A DNA stretch of 64,000 bases, from contig NC_081154.1 in assembly GCF_958295425.1 (NCBI RefSeq), positions 11,153,766 through 11,217,765 on the forward strand. Reading direction: 5' to 3'. Positions 26,101 through 59,420 of this stretch are shown here, in pieces. Each line of letters begins with the position of its first letter. Positions within the stretch are counted from its first letter, which is position 1. The translations under genes were made by a program, and so were the position numbers. Source of the DNA: Solea solea (Eukaryota; Chordata; Actinopteri; Pleuronectiformes; Soleidae). Below the pieces are notes generated by a model. It was not told the origin of the DNA. It made no database searches and saw nothing but the letters and a program-made list of their open reading frames with translations.

Positions 26101-26400
26101 TAAATATTTGGGGGGCATGAGGAAGGGTGTAATTGGATTGCAGGAAGTACCTCTGGGTGGATTCATAATGAGAAAACCTTTGTGTGTGTGTGTGTGTGTG
26201 TGAGAGAGAGGGAGAGCGAGCCTGTTTTAAGTTAATCAAAGTTCTTCCTTTGGCGAAATCAAGCATGATAGACAGAGATCATATTAGCCTGTAGTGATTT
26301 GTCTGACCAACTCCTCATCCTCCTCCTCATCCTCCTCCTCATCCTCCTCCTGTGTTCGTATTTTCCACTTATTTTGTCGTTTGGCACTTCCTTTTGTTCT

Positions 26401-26402
<2 letters not shown>

Positions 26403-26440
<38 letters not shown>
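26403..26440. repeat. (CA)n microsatellite
   Basis: About 19 uninterrupted AC dinucleotides, directly following the CCTCAT repeats. Confidence 0.95.
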
Positions 26441-26447
<7 letters not shown>

Positions 26448-26679
26448 AACAGCCAAGGATGGGAGATTTACTTGCACTGAGAGGTGCAGGAGGGTTGCCA
26501 TGACAACAAGCCGTTTGCACCAAAAAAAATCCACGCGATGCCAACTCTCATCCAATATCACATATGGCCTTGCATTGGATGGAAGACAAAAGCGCTGGCA
26601 GAAGCAAGAAAGCATGCATCTGTGTGTGTGTGTATGTTTTCCTATCGCAGCGGAGACCAAACATAAATGTACAGACCTG

Positions 26680-26815
26680 TCTTTGTGGGGACACTTTGAC
26701 AATGTGGGGACATTTTGTCTGGTTCTCATGGGGTTAAGACCTAGTTTTAGGGTAAGGTTTAGGTATTTAGTTGAGATGGTTAAGGTTAAGTTTAAGGGAA
26801 TATAAGGTTTTCTCA
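26680..26815 (+). repeat. Dispersed TTAGG-rich repeat (telomere-like, non-telomeric)
   Basis: Contains TTTGTGGGGACA, TGGTTCTCATGGGGTTAAGA and degenerate GGTTTAGG/GGTTAAGG motifs. Related segments lie at 29519-29612, 29760-29835, 29941-30085, 41270-41370 and, reversed, 45600-45700, most of them beside TG or GA runs. This is an interspersed repeat family rather than an interstitial telomere. Confidence 0.6.
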
Positions 26816-27711
26816 CAGAGTGTGTGAAATTAGGAATAAGAGGAATCAGTAGCACAAAAAACAAGAGAGAAAAAGATGATGATGATGATATTATATTGGG
26901 TTTTGATTGGAAACGTTTTAAGACATTAAACAGCGACATCAAAGGCATCATCATCAGAGGAAGCGATTAGGATTAAGAAAAAGTTTCATTTCACACATAA
27001 TCTCCAGCCCTGGGGCCTGTGTGTAAAACAAATCTGAAATATGCATTCAGCTAATCTCCCCTTCAACAGCTTCAGGGGATTGACGCTAAAAAAACCAGAG
27101 CAGATATATACTGAACATGAACGTTCCTAAGAAGAAAGAAGAAGACGCACATAATCAGAGTAATGGAAACGCATCTGGGGGAAGGAAAGGCTGAACAGGC
27201 TGAAAAGAACAGACTGACGTCCACTGTTCACATGTTTTCTGTTGTGTGGAGCAGAAAAGACGTCGCCGGCGTGGCATCAAAGCCTTGTGCTGATGCAGCA
27301 GACGGGAGAGATGATGGATGGGGAGCGGGTGTTCTGCACGGGGGAGAGAGGACCAATGTCTGAGAACACACTTCTCTGTGGACATTATTCTTCACGCGAC
27401 TGCCAAGTCTGAGCCTTAATTTGAGTTTGCATATACTGCAGTTATTGAAAGAACTGCGTGTGCGAGCACATAACCAAACTGCAGACGGACACTAAGGTTT
27501 CTTATGTCACATATTGTTCAGAGCTGACTGAGTTTAAATTTGCATCATGAGTATTGTTAAGGTCTATAAAACCAGTCAGTGGCAGCTAGTCTCACTGGAG
27601 AGTTCAAAAAAAAGTACAGGTCTGTACAGTGACACTTGAAAATGACGAATGTGGTGGTGAATAAATAGAAAACCATGTTGATGGTGAGGGTAAGAAGTTT
27701 TCACGACTGTA

Positions 27712-27966
27712 ACATCCGTCCATTTTCTACCGCTTTATCCTCCAATCTCAGCAGACATAGGGCGATAGGCGGGGTCACACCCGAGACAGGTTGCCAGTCC
27801 ATCACAGGGCCACACATAGAGGCAAACAACCATCCACTCTCACTCTCACACATACGGTCAATTTGTGTCCAATTTACCTAATTCTGCATATTGCATGTTT
27901 TTTAGACTGTGGGAGGAAAGCGGAGAACCCGGAGAGAACCCACGCACACACGGGGAGAACATGCCA
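27712..27966 (-). mobile_element. 5'-truncated SINE copy (reverse orientation)
   Basis: On the minus strand this matches the body and tail of the SINE at 6214-6594: CATGTTCTCCCCGTGTGTGC, the GGTTGTTTGCCTC region, and a tail ending GGATAAAGCGGTAGAAAATG. The tRNA-like head is absent, as expected for truncated reverse transcription. Confidence 0.85.
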
Positions 27967-28137
27967 AAACAGACACAGTCACATCAAAGACATCACACAG
28001 GCAGAGACTCAGTTACTCAGAATCCTGCTCGTCTGTCTATAATTGTCTCAAGTGAATTCACTCTGAAATCAGATCGTTTTGACACTGAGTGAGGTGAAGG
28101 ACACTTGGTCAGGCCTTTACTATTTTATCCTACTTCA

Positions 28138-28380
28138 TTAACCCTTAGAACACAGAGCATTTAGCTTGCTTTTGTATATACAGAGGGTTTTCTTTCAACT
28201 ATAAAAACACACCTGAGCCTGAGTACTATTTTTTTTTTTTTAAATCGGATTGAATTTGTGAACATAAAAATGGTCTATTTTGTGACTTTTGCACAATTAT
28301 CACTACTCCCGTTGTGTAAAATGAATATGTGATATAGAATTACTTTTGACTCAACCACACATCAGAAGACAAAAAAATGC

Positions 28381-28417
<37 letters not shown>

Positions 28418-28487
28418 AAAAAATACACACCCTCAGGATGTCCATATAAGGAGTTGTACTCACCTGCAACACTGATCTAAGGGTTAA
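28138..28487 (-). mobile_element. piggyBac-like MITE (TTAA target sites, short terminal inverted repeats)
   Basis: The 350-bp element is bounded by TTAACCCTTAGA (28138-28149) and its exact reverse complement TCTAAGGGTTAA (28476-28487). TTAA at both ends matches the target-site duplication known for the piggyBac superfamily, and the CCCT start fits too. The interior has no ORF and carries a (CTAT)n run at 28381-28417. A second copy in the opposite orientation lies at 51355-51833; it shares the segment with GGGAGTAGTGATA and AAAATAGACC. Confidence 0.75.
28381..28417. repeat. (ATCT)n tetranucleotide microsatellite
   Basis: About nine perfect ATCT units, lying inside the piggyBac-like MITE. Confidence 0.95.
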
Positions 28488-30084
28488 TAGTTTTCTACTC
28501 ATCATCCTTTCCCTTGTACTAGTGACTTCAGGCTGATCTTCCTCCTGGAGATGTGGATTCTTCCTCTTGACTTGCTGTGACAGCTCAGGTTTCGGTGACA
28601 TGATCTTATCTGCCAGCATGTTTCCAGTTGTGGAATGAACCTGGGCTTGTCCTTCCCTGTTCTCTGCACAAACATCTCTAAAAATAACGCTTTGTGAGTA
28701 TCACAGGTCTTAAATCCGTGTCTGTTTCACAATGATACTCAACAGACAGCGGAACAGTCTCAAGCTCTTCACAGGATGAAGAGGTGCAGGGTCCTTGACT
28801 GGTCAATACAATCACCTGACCTCAGAACCGTGTGCCACACACTGAAGTCCTGACCCCTGACTTGTTCTCTTGTGAATCTCCTCCTTACTGTGGGGCAAGT
28901 CTGTGGGTACAAGATGTTATCACTAACTGAAAGCGAATCTCCCCACATGTTACTTTATATACTGTTAAAGCTGAGACTTTGTTCTTTAATTTTATTTATT
29001 TTAAATTTCAGTCTGGACAAGTTGACGCACAAAACACCGAATGTAACACACACAGGTTACTGACCTTATTCTAAAGAAGCAGATACTGTACATCAGCAAG
29101 TTATTAATGTCGTCCATCAGCCAATGGTGATTACATTCAGTAATAAATGACAAATAATTCAAACACTTATTTGCAGCAGTAATGGAGTTAATTAAAGTAT
29201 ACTCTGAGAGACTGTGCTGCTGGTGCAGCCAGCTGGAAAAAATAAAGCTGAGCCGATCACTTCTGTCCAGAAACACAGTCCAACTGCTGAGTTAAGACAA
29301 CACAACCCTGGCAGCTGAGTCTGGTTTTTGTCTCATACTGATCTCAAATACTTCCTCTTGGATCAGCTTCAAATACCACATTTTCAAGAGACAAACCCGG
29401 AACCGCTCTGTCTTCATTTCAGAGCCAGTTCTGAATGTTTCCTCACAAAGTTGATTATGTCTTACCAATCAACGACTGTTTTATGTCTCCTCAGTATGTG
29501 TCCTCAGTAAGAATGCTGTATGACTTGGTTGTAGGGTTAGGTTAAGGGTTAGAATTAAGCATTTAGTTGTTACGGTTAAGGTAAGTGAGTATGAAATGAG
29601 TGTTCTCACAATGAATGAGAGAGAGAGAGAGAGGGAGAGAGAGAGAGAGGGAGAGATCAGGGATAATGCTTTGTTCAGGCTGACCAAATGAAGTCAATTC
29701 AGTGTCCTAAGAAAAATAGCTGCGCAGACGTGTGTGTGTATGTGTGTTTGTGCCAGAGGAGCAGAACCTTAATTTAGGTTGAGGTTAAGATTAGGCATTA
29801 ACTGTTTATGTTTAAAGTTAGGAATAAGTGTTGACAATAAGGCTGTGCAAATTGATGAAAGTGAATTTGCTAATGCATAAGACGCTAACAGCTCTCTCTC
29901 CTGATGTGTGTGTGTGTGTGTGTGGGGGGGGGGGGATAATTGGATTTACGCTATGGTTAGGTTAGACATTTAGTTGTGATGGTTAACGTTAAGGGGTTAG
30001 GTTAAGGGTTAGGATTAGGCTTTTCACTGTGATGTTTAAGGTTAAGGTAAGTGGGTATGAATGAGTGTTCTCACAATGAATGCC

Positions 30085-30088
<4 letters not shown>

Positions 30089-30118
<30 letters not shown>

Positions 30119-30146
30119 TGAGAGAGAGAGCATAGATATATAGATA

Positions 30147-30193
<47 letters not shown>

Positions 30194-30275
30194 TGAGTGA
30201 AATATTGTTGAGCTCTGCAAAAACCAAGCACTGCTCTCTCTCTCTCTCTCTCTCTCTCCCTCTCTCCCTCTCTCA

Positions 30276-30304
<29 letters not shown>
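30089..30304. repeat. TG / GA / CT / TG microsatellite cluster just upstream of prss12
   Basis: Four simple tracts in a row: (TG)n about 30089-30118, (GA)n 30151-30191, (CT)n 30234-30274 with C-rich interruptions, and (TG)n 30276-30303. The GA and CT tracts are complementary and separated by about 42 bp, so they can pair as a hairpin. They end roughly 190 bp before the chosen prss12 start codon and so probably lie in the promoter or 5' UTR. Confidence 0.9.
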
Positions 30305-30310
<6 letters not shown>

Positions 30311-30490
30311 CACCCTGCATCCTTGAGCGTGCATCATCACCACCACCATCATCATCATCATCACACACCACGTTTCTTCCAGCAGGAGAATAATAACGGT
30401 TCACCTCACGGAGATGGAACATCAGCCTCCTCATCATCCTCAACACCATCATCATCTGTGGCTATGACACGGACACACCGGGCGGGAAGG
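30089..30490 (+). promoter_or_regulatory. Probable prss12 promoter / 5' UTR region
   Basis: The microsatellite cluster is followed by CCACCCTGCATCC and CATCAC/CATCATCAT runs, then the start codon. I see no clear TATA box or strong initiator, so the transcription start cannot be placed. The call rests only on position. Confidence 0.35.
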
Positions 30491-52544
<22,054 letters not shown>

Positions 52545-54780
52545 TGGGGTTCAGCTATTGGCTTACCATCTGTGCCAAGTGACCGCCTGAGGAGAAGGAG
52601 GAGGAGGAGGAGGAGAGAGAGTGGGAGAAAGAGTGAGCGAGAGAGAAAGAGAAAGGAAGACAACACCTAGCTTTGACTGCAATGATGCTCTGTAAAAAAT
52701 GGCCGTGTCTGAACCCAGTGTTGTGAATCACAGGTGTGGATCACTGTCAAAGAGAGACAGTGTTCGGTGAGTTACAGCCTGTTAAGAGTCAAACCAGTGA
52801 CTGATGCATCAGCAGTGAGCTTCGGCTGAGCCTGGCACATCAGTGTGACCCTGAAAATCCAAAACAAAAACAAAAAATCAGCATGGCATATTAGTAACAC
52901 GATGGTGACGTGAGACTCTGTGCTCAAACTAACCCATCACTGTGTCCTCCGTGTGCACTCTTGGAGGATTTAGGTTCAGTAACCAAAAAAATCAGCAAAC
53001 CAACCATCACAGGATTTATTGTTAAGGCATCAGTGTCTCTGAGATTATTACTGCAGATAAAGGCCGTACTGCTGCTGCTGCTGCTGCTGATGCTGCTGCT
53101 GCAGCTGCTGAGAATAGAAATGGATGAAAATTCTGAGGGTGGGTGATGCTGCTTTTCTTAAACAGGGCTCCTCTCTTCAGGCTGTTGTCTTATACCTTTA
53201 CTGGTGCAAGTGCTGTTGCTCATTTAGACCCACGACTAAGCTACTGTATTTAGCTGGAGACCATACCAGTGTTTTTTGCTCCGTACGTCACAGTCACACC
53301 CTAAAACACATGTTGTGTTTTAGGGTTAAAAAAACAAACTGACATCAAATCGGCCATTCCTCTGCTTTAGACATCTCAAAACCAGAGACAGAGACATATT
53401 TAACACTAAAGAAAAGTGGTTCTTAGTTCTTAAATGCTGTGTAAAATAACATTATTTATATAGCTGTAGTAATATTGGCACTATTAGTAGTATTAGTAGT
53501 ACTTTTCAGGCCAAAAACATGTGAACAGAATGTTTTGTGTAACAGGAACGGCATCTCTGTTGCCATTTGCACTCATAACAGTTGTCTTGTCATCTTATCA
53601 ACTGACTATAAAAGTGAGGCAGCGTGTTTAAAGTCACAACCTACTTTCTACTTAATAAAATCCCTGTAAAAGGGACATTTATTTCAACAGTTGTACTGTT
53701 TCAAACTGTTCTCCCTCTCAACGTTTGTTGTAAATGCCATTAATCTTCACCTCTGCACATGCAGCGGATGGTTTCCATTGATTTCCATGCAATATAGAAA
53801 TCAATGAACACACTCTTTAAACTTGTGGAATCCACAAGAAATGTAAAATGCCATAGTTTCAATACAAAAATAGATTTTTTTTTTTTTTAAATTAATAAAT
53901 AAATGCAGCTTTTAAGAGCTTTCTAATTGATTTCCAGTCCAAAGGGGAAACAAAGGAAACAGTGGTTTCCTGTGAAACAGTAAACGTGTGCTGTAAAACA
54001 TGAGGTTTCGTCGGAGTAAAACTTGCAAAAAAAAAACATGCAAAAACACTCGTATGGTCCTTTAAAATTGTACAGGACGATTCTTTCTTTCTTTCTCTTC
54101 TCAAAGCCATCAGACGTCGACTGTCGCGTCATAGACTTTCCTTTTGTAGTGACTCCCGCGTGTTACACATAGACAGCTAGAAGTAGATTAGTACGTGTAC
54201 TGCATTCATCCTTACTCCTGACTTAGATAGAAGAACTGTTGAAGTGTGTGCTCTGACCAGAAGATGGCGACATTGGTCTATTATCACGGGGCCACAGGTT
54301 GTTGGATAAAATGTGGCCCTGATGGTTCTTTTTTTTATATACTTTCAGTGTAATATGACTTGTGCTTTGATGTGTCGTGAACCACTGTGTTGTGAGCCTC
54401 TTGTAACCTGCTACTGCTGTTTTCTCCAACATGGACGTGTCCAATGCCCGTTGTTATGATCGTGTACATAAAACCTCCAGCCCGTCGCCGCTCCTTCCTT
54501 CCCTCCTTCCTTCCTTCCTTTCTTCCTTCCTTCCTTTCTTGGACTTGATGTTTTACCATGCAGACGCTGCAGGTTAATGTAAATACTGTGTGTCCACAGC
54601 TGGATGGCTTTGAGTTTGTCGAACCCATCAGCTGTTTCTCAGTGTAATGTGCTGAATCATGGTTGAGTATTAAAACATGTCGTCACTGGTGCTGCGGTCT
54701 CCTTGTTGTCTCAGTACCTCTATTTATTTGGAGTTAAGGATTTATTTGGAAAAATAAACAATATTCACTAAACTTATATA
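52545..54780 (+). other. Probable prss12 3' UTR
   Basis: Non-coding sequence after the stop, with a GAGGAG run (52591-52617), a CTG run (53070-53110) and (TTCC)n (54494-54540). Candidate polyadenylation signals are ATTAAA at 54669-54674, followed by a GT-rich stretch, and AATAAA at 54753-54758. The true transcript end is unknown. Confidence 0.45.
54753..54758 (+). terminator. Candidate polyadenylation signal (AATAAA)
   Basis: An AATAAA hexamer downstream of prss12. The upstream ATTAAA at 54669 is an alternative and has a better GT-rich downstream context (TGGTGCTGCGGTCTCCTTGT). Confidence 0.35.
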
Positions 54781-57700
54781 CATTTAAGCGTTTGTATGTG
54801 TTCTCTCAGTCTCACATAAACCTGTTGAGTTTTTCTTTAGTTTGGATGGGATTGGACTGAATCATCATTGATTTAAACTATAGACAAAAGTCAAGAATAA
54901 TGAATCATAACATTATATTTGGCTTATTATTTCTTTCTTATTGTTGAAGTTGCATAAACACTGCAGCTGAATCATCTCACCCTTCTCTTCCAAGTGTCTT
55001 GGACACCACCGTGTAGCTTCTCTCGTTTTCAAGATATTTCGTTTTCCAAATTTGGACTCCTGTAAAAACATAGTGGTCCAACAATGGCGGCCTCTGTAGA
55101 AAGCTCATGCTAGGGTCAAAGAAAAGCACAATTCATTCAATCAGGTGATTTTACACATTAAAAACAATGTCACTGTGAACAAACACATTCCCCTTATGAA
55201 ATATATGCTTTTGAATTGTCTGCATTGATGAAAAACTCCGAGTACACGCTGGAATCAGACCCATAATAACATCAATGACTAAAACAAAGCACTCTGACTC
55301 AGCAGAATGGGTCATTAAAAGGGTTAAAGTCGCATCAGGATGAAACTGGATCCACGGCATAGCAACATAAACGGTGGCAGGACACAAGAGCCAAAGCCAC
55401 AATTTCAGAGTTAATGGCAATTGTCGACTAAAAATAACCGTAATTAGATTTGAACGAGGATAATCATGTGTCATGCCATTCATTTTACAGAACAGAGAAC
55501 CTGTTTGGGCTGTATTCACACCCTCACCAATCACGTACCATTTGATGATAGGTTCTGAGTCTGTGTGGACGTCTTACCCCGCAGTCGAGCCCTAAATGAA
55601 TCTGAAACGCTCTCAGCGTGTCGCAGCATTAGTGGAATGGAAACACAAGCTCGCATGTTGGTTTGAGAAATGGATAAATAAAAAGAAAGAAAAGAAGATA
55701 TGTTTTATGTAACGTTTGCTGGCATGGCAGCAGTGAGAACAACAGTGTCAGTACCTGGAAGTCTTCACTGAGTCGTCCACTTACTCTATGCGTGCACTAT
55801 CTATCATATGTTTCAACAGAAGGACCAAAAACACACACAAGCAGCAGAGGCTCGGCTCATTTTGATGGAATGCAATGAGGTGAGTCATTTCTGAGTAAAA
55901 CCAAACGCACTCGGCAACAACAGAGCGATGACTTCTTGTTCTCAAGAAGATCTGGGCAGAACATTTCATATTTTACCAGAAACTGCTGCGATGTCATTTC
56001 CGCATTAACCACGCCCACTTCAAATTTCTGGCCAATCACACAACAGATGTTGGACACCGCACAAGAAACAAGTCCTGGCCAGATGATTTGTCAACGAGTG
56101 GCAAAGCCGTAGGCCTGAGAAGACTCCCAAACGTGACCTTTAACCTCCTCCTGTGGACACCTTAATAGGTCCAGATAAACAAGTCTCATACTTTCGAGCA
56201 TCAAAAGAAATGGAGATAACGTGGTGAAGCGTGCTGAACGTCTGGTGTGGAGGACACACCGGAGGACAGCGCGCAGGTGTCCACTGCTCTCACAAACCTT
56301 ATTTGTGAGACGCTAATCAGAGCTCCTTTTGTCTGATGAAGTGGAAGCAGAGGACAGTTAAGGAGAGAGTGCGGGGAGTCATCACAGCCGGAGCAGCGCT
56401 CACATTTACCACGTCCCTCAGTCTATGAGGAGAACCTGAGGATTCTACTGCAGTGGACACTGCAGGGGTGTGGTTGCTAGGTTTTCCTGAAATATGGAAA
56501 AGCAATTAGACGCAGTGTTACTCTGTGTTTATGGACAGATACATACATTTGTCCTAACTGCTTCATTTTGGCACGGCAGCAACAGGTGGAAACGGACAAT
56601 AAGGGACCACAAAAACCATATATATGTTAAGTCTGCCCAACACTAGAGAATAACTGGCCAGATTTTGGGCATCGCCTTGGGTGTCTTCAGATTTGAAGAG
56701 TATCTGGCTAAATACAGACACGATTTAATGGCATTGGACGAAACTAAGATGTGATGGGGAAAGAGGTGGGGTTCACTGATTTGTTGCAAAGGAGGAAAAG
56801 TTTGAACGAGTTTGAAGTGGAGGAAATTATAATCAAGAGAGAGAGAGAGCTCCATCATTTCTCAAATATGTACGTAAGTATGTGATTGATAATCAGGGCT
56901 GATATTGGAGATCGTCGTCAACTAAACTTCTCAGCTCAAAGAAAACGAGTGTAGATTGGTACATTTGCCACTTTAGATTAGATGTTTCAACTGTCTTCTG
57001 TTTTCAATAATACTGGCATGTTGGATCGTGTACAATCACATCGCCACACCGTGCTGCTTCACAGAAATACATTAAGAAAAGACCAAGATCTTTTGGAAAC
57101 ATACCAAGTGACTGTTTTGTTAAAGGTGTAAAGTGTAAAATTTAAGTGGAGTTGTATTCATTAGGTAGAAATTGAAGATAAAATAATTTGGAACATCATG
57201 TTTTTCCGGGAGCCTGCAATGGAACAACTAAATCCTTTTGAGTTTTGATGCTAAACGAAGGCTACATACGTACATTATGCTGGCCAATGCGATGCATTTT
57301 GATAAAACTGCAGCTCAACATTTACTGTTGATTGAGATCTTTAAGTGTTTTAGTCAAACAGTTTCCCTATAATTTAGAATAATATTATATACGTCAGTCT
57401 TACCCAACGCACAGCTCTCCGTGTTCTATTGTTTCCTGTTGCAGCATCTGCAGCCAAAAGGTTCACACAATAAATAGAGGTCAGAGGTCAGGGAGCAAGA
57501 AACCTTCTCTCGAGAATGTCTCCCCTTTTTGTCTTTGAGAAAGTAAACGAGAGTCAAAGTTAACCGACTGCCGAGCTCTCGTCATTAATCACACAGAAAG
57601 CAGAGGAACCAGGGGAGCTGTCCTACATCCCAGAGATACACACACACAGAATCCTTAAAATAACTGGGACCATCATAAATAACACCACAGAACATTTTAA

Positions 57701-58400
57701 ATAAGGCTGTAGCATGACTTAACGCTTCACTCTGTTCTGAAAAGCTAAAATAAGAACATTGGAAGAGAGTGAAAAATGCAACGCATGAGCGTATAATGGT
57801 GCAGTGTTTTATTGTCATGGTTGTGTCAGGATCCAGTTTATTTATTTATTAATGGGGGCCATTTTCTTAAAGTGTATTCCTTTAACGGTGCCAAATGTTG
57901 TCTCATATAGAGCATTTTATCCTTTCCTATAATTGGACAAAAGACTATACGGGCAGATATTCAGCATGACTAATCGATGTTCCACTCTTACATGATGTGC
58001 CGTGTCTCGCATATCTCTATTCGCTCCAAATTCGGTGATTTCAGGGCGAGATACTGCTGATGAAAACTCGCAACAGTCCGAGACTGAAAAACGTATAACA
58101 AGGAGACGGTATGTGGCAACAGACAGTGGCAGAGACCACTGGTACAGAGATCATGGTGTTAAAAGGCACCGAGGATGGAACACAAACGTTGTTTGGTCAG
58201 TGGGTATTTGCCTGGAATAGACACCGTTTTAATTGTGCCATTGTTTGGAGAAGCCATATGACGACAGTCCGTAAAGAACAAAGGAGGCAGGAGAAACAAA
58301 CCAGTGCTGAAATAGTATTTTTATTAAATACTTTCAAGATCCAAGTTTCGAAGAATAACAAAGCTATGATGAAGACCAACTAACACTCAGACAAACACTT
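54781..58400. other. Intergenic DNA between convergent prss12 and camk2g
   Basis: No ORF has recognisable domains or splice support. There are short GA and CA runs only. I see nothing else. Confidence 0.55.
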
Positions 58401-59376
58401 GATAGTCGTCAATTCATGGTTGTATTTCATTGTACATCATGATCATGCAAAAAAACTCCAGCATCCATGTAAAGGCTGGGGGAGAAAGCGCAGCCCAATA
58501 GTATATCATTACAACGCAGGGAAAACGCTAACATCAAGGGCCTCATACCAAGCTATGGCTCCTTAATCAGTTTTTTTTTTGTTTTTTTTTCCATTTATTC
58601 ATTTTTTAAATTTTGCTTTTTTTTATTTTTGTTTTTATTTTTTTCCCGTAATGTTTTTCATGTCACCTATTCAACATTCTGGATGGAGGAAATTCTTAGT
58701 TCAAAAGATGCAAATATCATATATTAACACTAGGCTCCATCCTTACTCGGGTAGGTACATGGTAGAAATGCGTAACTGAAACATGCATATAACTAGGTCT
58801 CCCGCTCTGGTTCAACAGTGTGGGTCGCAAAAAACCTGCACACCCACATCATCAACTCACACACTCTCTCTCCGGCTTCCAAAACTCTCAACTGAGCAGG
58901 CACCACTTAAAACCACTGAGGGTAGATTACATTAATAAATAATTTAGTCCGGACCAATCCATGATCATTCAATCTGTGAATTTGTGTTGTCCCTCTTTTC
59001 CCTTTTGTTTTGTTTTTTTTGTTGTTCTCTCGCGTGCGAGGGAGAGTGCAGAACTCCAGCTTGGCAGATCGGCAAATTACCAAACGACAAGTTACAGCAA
59101 CAGCGACAGTCAACGACAACAAGAACTCATTTAAAAAAAAAAAATAACAATAATAATAATAACGAAGAATCAAAAACCAGTAACAGGACCAGAGAATCAA
59201 CAGAGAAAGGAACAAGTGAACATCTCAATAGCGGGGACTTAGGTGAACACCGGTGGGGGAGTTAGATACAAGTGTCGCTGATGGATGGAGACAATAAAGC
59301 AGCAGAGCAAGGGGCGGTGCCCTGGTCACACAGTAGTGGTGCAGATATGTTACAAAGCTGAGACACACCACCAGGC

Positions 59377-59420
<44 letters not shown>

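Larger units (their letters stand above)
23161..27700. other. Intergenic DNA without a recognisable gene
   Basis: AT-rich sequence with only short ORFs that lack codon structure, homology I recognise, or paired splice sites. It holds a CTG/GTT trinucleotide run (25253-25282), a TG run (26182-26200), CCTCAT repeats (26310-26352), a CA run (26403-26440) and a telomere-like TTAGG-rich segment (26680-26815). The 231-codon minus ORF at 26259-26954 crosses the CA and CCTCAT repeats and is not credible as a gene. Confidence 0.6.
27967..30088. other. Intergenic DNA upstream of prss12
   Basis: Apart from the MITE at 28138-28487 and several TTAGG-like and GA/TG runs (29613-29655, 29904-29922), I see no gene. 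Short ORFs have no supporting splice sites or recognisable domains. Confidence 0.55.

Noticed and set aside
26259..26954. 231-codon minus-strand ORF
   Set aside because: It runs through (CA)n and CCTCAT microsatellites and a TTAGG-like repeat, giving low-complexity peptide with no domain.
29519..30085. Interstitial telomere from TTAGGG-like motifs
   Set aside because: Motifs are degenerate (GGTTAAGG, GGTTAGG) and belong to a dispersed repeat family beside TG runs, not a tandem TTAGGG array.
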